From: Mycobacterium sp. NS-7484
GTDB lineage: Bacteria > Actinomycetota > Actinomycetes > Mycobacteriales > Mycobacteriaceae
Direction: 5' to 3'
Length of the DNA stretch: 64,000 bases
NCBI RefSeq assembly: GCF_001953975.1
Contig: NZ_MBEJ01000014.1
Span: forward strand, 1 to 64,000
Each line of letters begins with the position of its first letter. The first letter of the stretch is position 1. Positions 38,101 through 46,240 of this stretch are shown in pieces. The translations under genes and the position numbers were made by a program. The notes beneath the pieces were generated by a model. It was not told the origin of the DNA. It did not search any database and was given only the letters and a program-made list of their open reading frames with translations.

Positions 38101-39704
38101 GTGAACAGGCCACGGTCGGGGATCGCCCCGCCGGAGGTGACGGCCAGGCGTTGCGCGCCCGGGCGCCCGGTCAGCGTTCCGGTGTCGCGGTCATACACCA
38201 GCCGCGGCCGTAGCTCGGCGAACTCGGTGGACGGATACTTGCCCGACAACAGATCCAGCGTCGCCTCGAACGCGCTGCGCGGCAGCGTGGCGAATGGCGC
38301 ACTGCGCCGCACCGCGTCGAACCAGGCGTCGGCGTTGACCGGTTCCAGGGCCGCCACCGCCACGGTGTGCTGGGCCAGCACGTCGAGCGGATTGGCCGGG
38401 ACGTGCATGGTCTCGATCTCACCGGCGCGCATGCGCTGCACCGTCACCGCACAGCCGATCAGGTCGGTCCGGTGCTTGGGGAACAACACGCCCTGGGAGA
38501 TCTCGCCGACTTGATGCCCGGCACGCCCGATGCGTTGCAGTCCACTGGCCACCGACGGCGGTGACTCGACCTGGATCACCAGATCGACCGCGCCCATGTC
38601 GATACCGAGTTCCAGGCTGGAGGTCGCGACCACGGCGCGCAGCCGGCCGCTCTTGAGATCGTCTTCGACCTGGGCCCGCTGCTCCTTGCTGACCGAACCG
38701 TGGTGGGCCCGGGCCAGCAGCGTCGGTGCGCCGTTGGCCTGGCCGCTGGCCATGAGTTGGGCCGGTGCACCGCCTCCGACCTGTGGATTGTGGTCTAGCG
38801 CGAGCTCGATCCCACACCGCTCGGCGTGGATCTCGTTGAGCCGTGAGGTCAGCCGTTCGGCCAGCCGGCGCGAGTTCGCGAACACGATCGAGGATTGGTG
38901 CGCCTCGATGAGATCGACGATGCGTTCCTCGACGTCGGGCCAAATCGATTGGTTGTCGGGCGCGGCCATGTCCGGTACCGGGACCTGGACCGACAGATCG
39001 AAGGTCTTGGCGGTCGGCGGCGCGACGATCGTGGTGGGGGCCTGCCCGGACAGGAACCGGGCCACCTCCTCGGGTGGGCGCACCGTCGCGGACAAGCCGA
39101 TCCGCTGGGCCGGCTTGTCGAGCAACTGGTCGAGCCGCTCCAGCGACAGGGCCAGGTGGGCGCCGCGTTTGGTGGCGGCGACGGCGTGGACCTCGTCGAC
39201 GATCACGGTCCGCACGTTCGCCAATGTCTCGCGGGCTGCCGACGTCAGCATCAAGAACAGTGATTCCGGGGTGGTGATCAGGATGTCGGGCGGCTTGCTC
39301 AACATCGCGCGGCGTTGGCTGGGGGTGGTGTCCCCGGAGCGGACGCCGACGCTGATCGACGGGCCGGGCACTCCGTGGCGCTCGGCGACGCGGGTGATGC
39401 CGGTCAGCGGGGTGCGCAGGTTGCGCTCGACGTCGACGGCCAGCGCTTTGAGCGGTGACACGTACAGCACCGTCGTGCCCGGCCGAGGATCAGGCGGCAA
39501 CTGGGCCAACTCGTCGATCGCCCACAGGAACGCCGCCAGGGTCTTGCCGGAGCCGGTGGGTGCGATGACCAGGGTGTTGTGCCCCTCGGCAATGGCTGAC
39601 CAGGCCTGGCCCTGCGCAGCTGTCGGCGCCGGGAAGGCAGCAGTGAACCACTCCCGGGTCAGCGCACTGAACCGGGCCAGTGGATCGGCCGGCGCGGAGG
39701 GCAC
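35178..39704 (-). CDS. lhr: ATP-dependent helicase Lhr
   Basis: Lhr (1508 residues, normal for the family) is a superfamily-2 3'-to-5' DNA helicase that can unwind RNA:DNA hybrids. Walker A is IAPTGSGKTLAAF near residue 48; DEVHA and SATVRPPEE follow, and the second RecA domain contains ATSSLELGIDMGAVDLVIQVESPPSVASGLQRIGRAGH. After these come the winged-helix and beta-barrel (about 530-860) and the long C-terminal region that forms the Lhr-CTD module. It is cotranscribed with nei2. The only upstream neighbour on this strand is a TetR gene, 35 bp away from the lhr start. Confidence 0.96.
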   Translation of the reverse strand: MPSAPADPLARFSALTREWFTAAFPAPTAAQGQAWSAIAEGHNTLVIAPTGSGKTLAAFLWAIDELAQLPPDPRPGTTVLYVSPLKALAVDVERNLRTPLTGITRVAERHGVPGPSISVGVRSGDTTPSQRRAMLSKPPDILITTPESLFLMLTSAARETLANVRTVIVDEVHAVAATKRGAHLALSLERLDQLLDKPAQRIGLSATVRPPEEVARFLSGQAPTTIVAPPTAKTFDLSVQVPVPDMAAPDNQSIWPDVEERIVDLIEAHQSSIVFANSRRLAERLTSRLNEIHAERCGIELALDHNPQVGGGAPAQLMASGQANGAPTLLARAHHGSVSKEQRAQVEDDLKSGRLRAVVATSSLELGIDMGAVDLVIQVESPPSVASGLQRIGRAGHQVGEISQGVLFPKHRTDLIGCAVTVQRMRAGEIETMHVPANPLDVLAQHTVAVAALEPVNADAWFDAVRRSAPFATLPRSAFEATLDLLSGKYPSTEFAELRPRLVYDRDTGTLTGRPGAQRLAVTSGGAIPDRGLFTVYLATDSEKPSRVGELDEEMVYESRPGDVISLGATSWRITEITHDRVLVIPAPGQPARLPFWRGDSVGRPAELGAAVGAFTGELAALDRSEFDTRCQTMGFAGFATDNLYQLLHDQRTATGVVPSDSTFVVERFRDELGDWRVILHSPYGLRVHGPLALAVGRRLRERYGIDEKPTASDDGIIVRLPDSGENPPGADLFVFEADEIEPIVTAEVGGSALFASRFRECAARALLLPRRHPGKRSPLWHQRQRAAQLLDIARKYPDFPIILETVRECLQDVYDVPALTELMRRVAQRRLRVVEVETATPSPFAASLLFGYVGAFMYEGDSPLAERRAAALALDTVLLSELLGRVELRELLDPAVVASTSAQLQHLTEERAARDAEAVTDLLRMLGPLTEAEITDRSTSDTIGGWLEGLHAAKRALAVTYAGQTWWAAVEDIGLLRDGVGAPVPVGVPAAFTESVDDPLGDLIGRYARTHGPFTTTEVAARFGLGLRVTADVLGRMAVDGRLVRGEFVDDLPGDQWCDAEVLRILRRRSLAALRAQVEPVSTAAFGRFLPSWQHVGSSHSSGIDGLAAVIEQLAGALVPASAVESLVFGQRVRDYQPAMLDELLASGEVMWSGTGQIGASDGWVAFHLADSAPLTLAAPAEIEFTDTHRAIMETLGHGGAYFFRQLTDQAADSDLKTALWELIWAGWVTGDTFAPVRAMLSGLAGSRRSGTPAHRQRQRPPRLSRYSVARPQSRAADPLVSGRWSALPAAEPDSTVRAHFQAELLLNRHGVLTKGAAAAEGVPGGFATLYKVLSAFEDAGRCQRGYFVESLGGAQFAAASTVDRLRSYLDGVDPQRPEYHAVVLAATDPANPYGAALAWPERAGDDTHRPGRKAGALVALVDGQLVWFLERGGRTLLSFTSDAETQRAAAAALADLVSTRRIPSLLVERINGVAVLDPGVDDDRAAVQDALTGAGFSRTPRGLRLR

Positions 39705-39739
39705 TCAGCCATACTGCCGCGCGCCACCGACAAGTGGTG

Positions 39740-40393
39740 TCAGCGGTGCTCAGGGGCGGCCGCAGAGGCCAGTTCGGCGGGCAACCCCGATACCCGCCCG
39801 AGGGCGTCCAGAAGGGCGTGTGCGCAGCTGTCGGCGACGAAACCGGCGTCGATCGACGGGTCGATGAGCCGTTGCCGGCACATCTCGAAGGTCAGGGCCA
39901 GCCAGCCGTAGACGGTGGCCCGCACATCGCGTTCGACTTTGGCGTCCAGCGGCTCGGATACGGCCTCGGCGATCCGGCTCATGATGCGGTCGGCTTGGCG
40001 GTCGTTGTCGACGTCGTCGACACCACGCAGCACCGGATCGGTGCGGCCCATCCCCATGTAGGCGGCCCAGGCGCCGTGCGGATGTTCCTCGTCGTAGCGC
40101 AGATAGGCCAGCACGCCGGCGCGTAGTTGACCGAACAGGCTCAGCCCGGGCTCGGCCGGGGTGCTGGTGGCCTCGAACAGGAGCTCCGCCTCGGCGCGCA
40201 CCACGGCGGCGAAGAAAGCCCGCTTGTCGGGGAAATAGTGGTACATCAGGGCCCGTGAGACCCCGGCGCGCTCGGCGATCTCGTCGATGCGGACCTCGTC
40301 GTACGGACGCTGACCGAACACCTCGGCCCCCAGCGCCAGCAGCTCGTTGCGTCTGTCGGCGGGGGACAGCCGGCGTCTCGACTCGGCACCCAC
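39740..40393 (-). CDS. TetR-family transcriptional regulator
   Basis: This 217-residue regulator has a classic TetR N-terminus, RRNELLALGAEVFGQRPYDEVRIDEIAERAGVSRALMYHYFPDKRAFFAAVV, with the helix-turn-helix GVSRALMYHYF. The ligand domain (residues about 65-210) is all-helical and hydrophobic. It is divergent from the CYP102-like P450 gene with 71 bp between, in which ACTTGACACATGTA is a likely operator, so it probably represses the P450 and itself. It occupies the same place relative to lhr as Rv3295 in M. tuberculosis. Confidence 0.9.
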   Translation of the reverse strand: MGAESRRRLSPADRRNELLALGAEVFGQRPYDEVRIDEIAERAGVSRALMYHYFPDKRAFFAAVVRAEAELLFEATSTPAEPGLSLFGQLRAGVLAYLRYDEEHPHGAWAAYMGMGRTDPVLRGVDDVDNDRQADRIMSRIAEAVSEPLDAKVERDVRATVYGWLALTFEMCRQRLIDPSIDAGFVADSCAHALLDALGRVSGLPAELASAAAPEHR

Positions 40394-40426
40394 GGGTGCA
40401 GCCTAACCCGCAGCGCCCCGAGGCTT

Positions 40427-40441
40427 ACTTGACACATGTAT
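40427..40441. promoter_or_regulatory. Candidate TetR operator between tetR and P450 genes
   Basis: ACTTGACACATGTA (40427-40440) matches the left 14 nt of the 18-bp palindrome at 21697 with one difference (A for G at the centre). It lies between the divergent TetR and P450 start codons, 24 bp before ATG 40465. The dyad is weaker here than at 21697. A shared regulator for the two loci is possible. Confidence 0.45.
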
Positions 40442-40464
40442 AACAAGGCCGGAATCCTGAAGTC

Positions 40465-41823
40465 ATGACCGTCGTGGGGACCCTGCCACATCCACCGCGC
40501 CGGGTGCCGTTGCTCGGGGATGTCTTGAGTCTGCAGTCGGATTCGTCGATGCAGGCCGCGATGGGCATGGCCGAGCTCGGACCGATTTGTGAATTCACGT
40601 TCCTCGGGGCCCGCTATGTGGTGGCCGCCGGTGCCGACGCAGTTGCCGACCTCAACGACGAAACCCGGTTCTGCAAGCATGTCGGCCCGGACATCGAGGC
40701 GCTGCGAATCGTCGGAGGCGACGGGCTTTTCACCGCCTACAACGACGAGCCGAACTGGCTCAAGGCCCATCAGCTGCTGATGCCGGCGTTCAGCCAGGCC
40801 GCGATGCGGCGCTACCACGCGACGATGTTCGACGTCGCCGGTGAGCTGACCGACCGGTGGGACCAGCAGGCCGGGAACGGGGCGACCGTCGACGTCTCGG
40901 CCGACACCACCCGGGTCACCCTGGAGACCATCGGGCGCTGTGCGGCCGGTTATTCGTTCGGGTGCTTTCAGTCCGACGCCACGCACCCGTTCGTCACACA
41001 CATGGTGTCCGCGCTGCTGGGAGCCGACCGCCTCGGCGTGCTGCGGCAAACCTTCCTGCCGAGCCTCGCCTACCGGCGCTACGAGCGCCGGATCCGCCGC
41101 GACGCACAGTACCTGCACGCACTGGCCGACGACATCGTCTCCGAGCGCCGGTCTGAGCGGTCGGGCGACCACCACGATCTGCTGCAGATCATGTTGGAGT
41201 CGGATCTCGACGCCGAGAACATCCGTTACCAGCTGATCAACTTCCTGATCGCCGGGCATGAAACGACCTCGGGCGCACTGTCATTCGCGCTCTACTTCCT
41301 GTCGCGGCATCCCGAGGTGTTCGCGTTGGCCCGCGCCGAGGTCGACGCGGTCTGGGGTGACGAACCGCGGCCGGGGTACGAGAAGATCGCCAAACTGCGG
41401 TACGTGCGGCGGGTCCTCGACGAGTCGCTGCGGCTACAGCCGACGGTGCCGGCGTATTACCGCGCGGCCCGTGAGGACACCGTGCTGGCCGGAATCCTGC
41501 CGATGCGCAAGGGCGACTGGGCATTGGCGCTCACCTCGACCCTGCACCGCGACCCCCGATGGGGGCCTGACCCCGAGGCGTTCGACCCGGACCGCTTCTG
41601 TCCGGAGCAGATGCGGTCGCGTCCCGGCGGGCTGTACAAACCGTTCGGCACCGGTGAAAGAGCGTGCATCGGAAGACAGTTCGCGCTGCACGAGGCGGTG
41701 TTGCTGCTGGCGGTGCTGATCCGGCGCTACGACCTGATCGCCGATCCGGGCTACCGGCTGCAGGTTCAGGAGCGGCTGACCATGATGCCCTCCGGTTTCC
41801 GATTGGGCCTGCGCCGCCGCTGA
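40465..41823 (+). CDS. Cytochrome P450, CYP102-like haem domain without reductase
   Basis: The 452-residue P450 resembles the haem domain of CYP102 (BM3) fatty-acid hydroxylases: NDETRFCKHVGPDIEALRIVGGDGLFTAYNDEPNWLKAHQLLMPAFSQAAMRRYH near the N-terminus, I-helix NFLIAGHETTSGALSFALYFLSRHP, K-helix DESLRLQPT, and the haem loop FGTGERACIGRQFALHEAVLLLAVLIRRYDL. The chain ends right after the haem domain (LTMMPSGFRLGLRRR), with no FMN/FAD reductase region. Electrons must come from a separate partner. The upstream TetR gene and shared operator suggest ligand-induced expression. Fatty-acid-like substrates are the family expectation only. Confidence 0.9.
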   Translation: MTVVGTLPHPPRRVPLLGDVLSLQSDSSMQAAMGMAELGPICEFTFLGARYVVAAGADAVADLNDETRFCKHVGPDIEALRIVGGDGLFTAYNDEPNWLKAHQLLMPAFSQAAMRRYHATMFDVAGELTDRWDQQAGNGATVDVSADTTRVTLETIGRCAAGYSFGCFQSDATHPFVTHMVSALLGADRLGVLRQTFLPSLAYRRYERRIRRDAQYLHALADDIVSERRSERSGDHHDLLQIMLESDLDAENIRYQLINFLIAGHETTSGALSFALYFLSRHPEVFALARAEVDAVWGDEPRPGYEKIAKLRYVRRVLDESLRLQPTVPAYYRAAREDTVLAGILPMRKGDWALALTSTLHRDPRWGPDPEAFDPDRFCPEQMRSRPGGLYKPFGTGERACIGRQFALHEAVLLLAVLIRRYDLIADPGYRLQVQERLTMMPSGFRLGLRRR

Positions 41824-41902
41824 TTCGGCAGCGGCAGGCGTGAAGGCGCCCGATTCGGGGTACCGTCATCGTGGACAGACCGCATCGTTGACAGGTCCGC
41901 GT

Positions 41903-43327
41903 ATGGAATGGTTCATCGCAGACGAATACTGGCTGGCCCGCCAGGTATTGCAGCGGGGGACCGCCGCGATCTATCTGGTCGCGTTCATCGCGGCGGCCCG
42001 GCAGTTCCGCGCCCTGCTCGGCACCCGGGGGCTGCTGCCGATACCCCGATTCCTGGCGGCCACCTCGTTCCGGCAGGCGCCGAGCCTGTTCCACTTCCAC
42101 TATTCGGACCGATTCTTCGCCGCGGTGTGTGGGGTCGGAGCGCTACTCTCGGCGGCCCTGCTGGCGGGGTTCGGAGATGTCGTTCCGTTGTGGGCCGCCA
42201 TGCTGACCTGGCTGTCGGTATGGGCGTTGTACCTGTCGATCGTCAACGTCGGGCAGACGTGGTACTCGTTCGGTTGGGAATCGCTTCTGCTGGAAGCCGG
42301 GTTCCTGATGACGTTTCTGGGCAATGACGACGTCGGACCCCCGCTGCTGGTGTTGTGGCTGGCCCGCTGGCTGTTGTTCCGTGTCGAGTTCGGCGCGGGG
42401 TTGATCAAGCTGCGCGGGGATCCATGCTGGCGCAACCTGACCTGTCTGTACTACCACCACGAGACTCAGCCCATGCCCGGGCCGTTGAGCTGGTTCTTCC
42501 ATCACCTGCCCAAGCCGTTGCACCGGATCGAGGTGGCCGGCAACCACTTTGCCCAACTCGTCGTGCCGTTCGCGCTGTTTGCCCCGCAGCCCGTGGCGAG
42601 CATGGCGGCGGCCATCGTGATCGTCACCCAACTGTGGTTGGTCATATCGGGCAACTTCGCCTGGCTGAACTGGATCACGATCGTCCTGGCGTTCAGTGCA
42701 ATAGCGGTCTCGCCACGCCAATCCGGGCCGACCCCAGTGTGGTTCGTCGTCGTGGTGATCGCGTTCGCTGCCGCGGTGGTCGTCTTGAGCTACCGGCCGG
42801 CGCGCAATCTGTTCTCCAAGAGGCAGCGGATGAACGCCTCCTACGACCGCTATCACCTGGTGAATTCCTACGGGGCGTTCGGCACGGTCGGACGCACCCG
42901 CGACGAGGTGGTGTTGGAGGGCACGACGGATTCCGAGCTGGGTGAGCACACGGTGTGGAAGGAATACGAGTTCAAGGGCAAACCGGGTGATGTTCGACGG
43001 TGGCCTCGGCAGTTCGCGCCGTATCACCTGAGGCTGGACTGGCTGATGTGGTTCGCGGCCATCTCGCCGGCATACGCCCAGGGCTGGCTGCGGACATTGC
43101 TGACCCGACTGCTCGAGAACGACCGCGCCACCCTGAAACTCCTGCGGTACAACCCATTCACCGACCAGCCGCCCCGCTACGTGCGCGCCGTGCTGTACCG
43201 GTACGAGTTCAGCACTTGGGCCGAACTGCGCCGCGACCATGTCTGGTGGCGACGCATCTCGCTGGGTGTGTATGTTCCGCCGCAGTCGTTGCCGTCGGCG
43301 GGGCGTTCATCGGCCGGCGCGCAGTGA
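41903..43327 (+). CDS. Lipase maturation factor-like membrane protein
   Basis: This 474-residue protein resembles LMF1-family proteins, best known from vertebrate endoplasmic reticulum where they help lipases fold. The motif YLSIVNVGQTWYSFGWESLLLEAGFL (about residues 108-135), LWLARWLLFRVEFGAGLIKLRGDPCWRNLTCLYYHHETQPMP and YEFKGKPGDVRRWPRQFAPYHLRLDWLMWFAA are the conserved LMF signatures. About nine spans are predicted, followed by a 170-residue C-terminal domain. The bacterial function is unknown. ATG 41903 is the first start with an LMF-like N-terminus; the frame is open 21 codons upstream. Its end overlaps the convergent SDR gene by 21 bp. Confidence 0.87.
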   Translation: MEWFIADEYWLARQVLQRGTAAIYLVAFIAAARQFRALLGTRGLLPIPRFLAATSFRQAPSLFHFHYSDRFFAAVCGVGALLSAALLAGFGDVVPLWAAMLTWLSVWALYLSIVNVGQTWYSFGWESLLLEAGFLMTFLGNDDVGPPLLVLWLARWLLFRVEFGAGLIKLRGDPCWRNLTCLYYHHETQPMPGPLSWFFHHLPKPLHRIEVAGNHFAQLVVPFALFAPQPVASMAAAIVIVTQLWLVISGNFAWLNWITIVLAFSAIAVSPRQSGPTPVWFVVVVIAFAAAVVVLSYRPARNLFSKRQRMNASYDRYHLVNSYGAFGTVGRTRDEVVLEGTTDSELGEHTVWKEYEFKGKPGDVRRWPRQFAPYHLRLDWLMWFAAISPAYAQGWLRTLLTRLLENDRATLKLLRYNPFTDQPPRYVRAVLYRYEFSTWAELRRDHVWWRRISLGVYVPPQSLPSAGRSSAGAQ

Positions 43328-44110
43328 CCGCTGGTAGCGGCGCATCCCGGCGATCCAGCGGTCGTAATCCGAGCCCTTGTGGCGGTACATGTCGAGGACC
43401 TGTGGATGGGGGAGTACCAGGAACCGGTCTGCCTTGACCGCGTCCACCGTGGCTGCCGCCACGTCCTGGGCACTGATCACCTCACCGGACCCCACGATCG
43501 ACGCCGCGCCGGCCGCGACGTCGGGATCCGTGGCGCCGCGCACCGCATCCAGCAGTGGCGTGTCCACCCCGAGCGGGCACACGCAGCTGACCCCGACGCC
43601 GTCGTCGCCGTAGGTGATGGCCAGCCATTCGGCGAAGCCGACCGCGGCGTGCTTGGTCACCGCGTACCCCGCCGCCCCGATCTGAGACAGCAGACCGGCT
43701 GCCGAGGCGACCGACACGAAGTAGCCGCCACCTCGCGACAGCCATTGCGGGACAAGCACTTGGGCGGCCCGGACATGGGCCCGCAGGTTGACGTCGAGAA
43801 TGACGTCCCACTCCTGGTCCGTGGCCAGACCGGGCGCCCCGATGATGCCGGCGTTGGCGACGTAGATGTCCACCGGGCCGAGCGCGGTGGCGCTCAGCGC
43901 TTCGATGTCCGCGGAGGCGGCGGCGTCGGCCCGCACTCCGAGGGCCTTGCCGCCGGCCGAATGGATCTGTGCGGCAGTCTGTTCGGCCGACTCGCCGTCG
44001 AGGTCGGCGGCGATCACCCGGGCGCCGGCGGTGGCGAACGACGCGGCCAGGGCCCGGCCGATTCCCGATCCGGCGCCGGTGACGACAACCACCTTCTGTT
44101 CGATGTCCAT
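43307..44110 (-). CDS. Short-chain dehydrogenase/reductase
   Basis: This classical SDR of 267 residues has TGAGSGIG (residues 11-18), the NAG motif in VANAGIIGAP, the catalytic serine in VSVASAAG and the YAVTKHA Tyr/Lys pair. It starts 9 nt downstream of the pcd stop, so it is probably cotranscribed with this lysine-degradation dehydrogenase, but nothing in its sequence fixes the substrate. An NAD-type pocket is likely from ADLDGES after the second strand (acidic residue). In M. tuberculosis the pcd neighbourhood differs in gene content at this side. Confidence 0.87.
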   Translation of the reverse strand: MDIEQKVVVVTGAGSGIGRALAASFATAGARVIAADLDGESAEQTAAQIHSAGGKALGVRADAAASADIEALSATALGPVDIYVANAGIIGAPGLATDQEWDVILDVNLRAHVRAAQVLVPQWLSRGGGYFVSVASAAGLLSQIGAAGYAVTKHAAVGFAEWLAITYGDDGVGVSCVCPLGVDTPLLDAVRGATDPDVAAGAASIVGSGEVISAQDVAAATVDAVKADRFLVLPHPQVLDMYRHKGSDYDRWIAGMRRYQRSLRAGR

Positions 44111-44119
44111 GAGCAGTTC

Positions 44120-45670
44120 TTATCCGAAATGCACGCCCTGGGCCAACGGCAGTTCCGAGGAGTAGTTGATCGTGTTGGTGGCGCGACGCATGTAGGCCTT
44201 CCAGGCATCCGAACCGGATTCGCGGCCACCGCCGGTGTGCTTCTCACCGCCGAATGCGCCGCCGATCTCGGCGCCGGAGGTCCCGATGTTGACATTGGCG
44301 ATGCCGCAGTCGGATCCATCGGCGGCCAGGAACCGTTCGGCCTCCCGCACGTCGGTGGTGAAGATCGACGACGAAAGGCCCTGCGGTACCGCATTGTTCA
44401 GTGCGACGGCGTCATCGAAGGTGTCGTAGGTCATGACGTAGAGGATCGGGGCGAAGGTCTCGGTGTGCACGACGGCCGTCTGAGCGGGCATCCGCACCAC
44501 CGCGGGGGCGACGTAGAACGCGCCCTCCATGCCGAGGTCATGGCGCTCACCCCCGAACACCTCACCGCCGTCGGCCTCGGCCTGCTCCAGGGCACCGACC
44601 ATGTCCCGGTAGGCGCGGGTGTGGATCAGCGGCCCGACCAGGGTGCCCTCGGCGCTGGGGTCACCGATCGGCAGGCTGCGATACGCCGCGACGATGCGCG
44701 AGACCACCTCATCAGCGATCGAGGAGTGCACGATCAACCGGCGCAACGTCGTGCACCGCTGCCCGGCAGTACCCGCGGCCGAGAACACGATGGCGCGCAC
44801 CGCGAGGTCCAGATCCGCCGAGGGCGTCACGATCGCGGCGTTGTTGCCACCCAATTCCAGCAGCACCTTGCCGAACCGGGCCGCCACCCGTGGCCCCACC
44901 TGTTGGCCCATCCGCACCGAACCGGTAGCGCTAACCAGGGCGATCCGCGGATCGTCGACCAGTTGCTCACCCAGCTCGCGCTCACCCAGGATGAGTCGGG
45001 CCACGCCCGCCGGCGCACCCACGTCCGAGGCGGCCCGCTCGATCAGTGCCTGGCAGGCGATCGCGGTGAGCGGGGTCAGCTCGGAGGGTTTCCACACCAC
45101 GGTGTCACCACAGACCAGTGCGATCGCGGTGTTCCACGACCACACCGCGACCGGGAAGTTGAACGCGGTGATCACCCCGACCACGCCCAGCGGGTGCCAG
45201 GTCTCCATCAGCCGGTGTCCGGGCCGCTCGGAAGCGATGGTGCGGCCGTACAACTGCCGCGACAGGCCGACGGCGAACCCGCAGATGTCGATCATCTCCT
45301 GCACCTCGCCCAGAGCCTCGGAGGTGATCTTGCCCGCCTCGATCGTCACCAGCGTCGCCAGATCGGCCTTGTGCTCGACGAGCAACTCGCCCAGGCGGGC
45401 CACCAACGCGCCGCGCACCGGCGCCGGTGTGGTGCGCCAGGTCGAGAATGCCTGCGCCGCATCGGTGATCGCGGCGTCGACGTCGTCCGCACCGTGTTCG
45501 GTAAGCGTGAAAAGTACGTCTCCACTGATCGGGGTGCTGGCGGTCAGGCCACTGCCCGCGGCGGTCGGTTCACCCAACTCGGCGCGGGCACCAACCGCAT
45601 CCAGGGCGTGCCGTACCCGTCGTCGCAACTGTTCGGCGGTGGGGAGCTCGGTCCGTTCGGTGGTGGTCAT
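44120..45670 (-). CDS. pcd: L-piperidine-6-carboxylate dehydrogenase (aldehyde dehydrogenase)
   Basis: This aldehyde dehydrogenase of 516 residues oxidises the semialdehyde/piperideine formed by lysine 6-aminotransferase to 2-aminoadipate. The ALDH motifs are NFPVAVWSWNTAIALVCGDTVVWKPSELTPLTA, the NAD-binding SATGSVRMGQ, the glutamate motif LLELGGNNAAIV and the catalytic cysteine in TAGQRCTTLRRLIV. It resembles Rv3293 Pcd. ATG 45670 has AAAGG six nt upstream. It is divergent from lrpA, which lies next to lat, forming the conserved pcd-lrpA-lat lysine catabolic group under LrpA control. Confidence 0.93.
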   Translation of the reverse strand: MTTTERTELPTAEQLRRRVRHALDAVGARAELGEPTAAGSGLTASTPISGDVLFTLTEHGADDVDAAITDAAQAFSTWRTTPAPVRGALVARLGELLVEHKADLATLVTIEAGKITSEALGEVQEMIDICGFAVGLSRQLYGRTIASERPGHRLMETWHPLGVVGVITAFNFPVAVWSWNTAIALVCGDTVVWKPSELTPLTAIACQALIERAASDVGAPAGVARLILGERELGEQLVDDPRIALVSATGSVRMGQQVGPRVAARFGKVLLELGGNNAAIVTPSADLDLAVRAIVFSAAGTAGQRCTTLRRLIVHSSIADEVVSRIVAAYRSLPIGDPSAEGTLVGPLIHTRAYRDMVGALEQAEADGGEVFGGERHDLGMEGAFYVAPAVVRMPAQTAVVHTETFAPILYVMTYDTFDDAVALNNAVPQGLSSSIFTTDVREAERFLAADGSDCGIANVNIGTSGAEIGGAFGGEKHTGGGRESGSDAWKAYMRRATNTINYSSELPLAQGVHFG

Positions 45671-45723
45671 CGGCTGCCTTTCTGGGGTCAGTTCAGGCTG
45701 GGTGAGGGGTTACAGTGCGGGCC

Positions 45724-46188
45724 ATGGGCGAAGCCGACGGACACGTGCTCGACGACACCGACCGGATCCTGGTCCGCGCGCTGGTCGCGGACGGCCGGGC
45801 GACCCTGGCGCAGCTGGCGTCCGCGGCCGGGCTGTCGGTGTCCGCGGTGCAGGCCCGGGTGCGTCGACTGGAGTCGCGGGGCGTGGTGACCGGATATGCA
45901 GCGCGGCTCAATCCCGAAGCGCTGGGCCACATGCTCTCGGCGTTCGTCGCCATCACCCCTCTCGATCCGTCCCAACCCGATGATGCCCCCGCCCGGTTGC
46001 AGCACATCCCCGAAATCGAATCGTGCCACTCGGTGGCGGGCGAAGAGAGCTACGTCCTGCTGGTCCGGGTCGCCTCGGCCCGGGCCTTGGAGGACTTGCT
46101 CCAACGCATCCGGACGGCGGCCGATGTCCGCACGCGCAGCACGATCATCTTGCAGACATTTTACAGTGGTCGGGACTATATTCCGTAA
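45724..46188 (+). CDS. lrpA: Lrp/AsnC-family regulator LrpA
   Basis: LrpA (154 residues) has the AsnC-type helix-turn-helix at the N-terminus (DDTDRILVRALVADGRATLAQLASAAGLSVSAVQARVRRLESRGVVTGY) followed by the RAM ligand domain (LSAFVAITPLDPSQPDDAP and VAGEESYVLLVRVAS). It corresponds to Rv3291c, which senses amino acids and controls lat. A TACAGT hexamer (45711-45716) lies 7 nt before ATG 45724, fitting a leaderless message. A GTG at 45715 would lie inside that hexamer and is rejected. The neighbouring lat gene follows after 52 bp. Confidence 0.93.
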   Translation: MGEADGHVLDDTDRILVRALVADGRATLAQLASAAGLSVSAVQARVRRLESRGVVTGYAARLNPEALGHMLSAFVAITPLDPSQPDDAPARLQHIPEIESCHSVAGEESYVLLVRVASARALEDLLQRIRTAADVRTRSTIILQTFYSGRDYIP

Positions 46189-46240
46189 CAGTTGCGGTCA
46201 TAAGTGGGAATGGCCGTAAAAATTTCGCTAAAGTGGCGTC
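46189..46240 (+). promoter_or_regulatory. lat promoter region
   Basis: The 52 bp between lrpA and lat are AT-rich for this window. TAAAGT (46229-46234) lies 6 nt before ATG 46241, consistent with a leaderless transcript. Short A/T tracts and the partial dyads around it are suitable for an Lrp-type protein. The LrpA site itself cannot be drawn from one sequence. Confidence 0.45.

Noticed and set aside
45715..45717. GTG at 45715 as the lrpA start
   Set aside because: It lies within the TACAGT hexamer that fits the promoter; ATG 45724 gives the known LrpA N-terminus.
43379..45889. 836-codon open frame on the plus strand
   Set aside because: Antisense to an SDR and pcd, with composition typical of a shadow frame.
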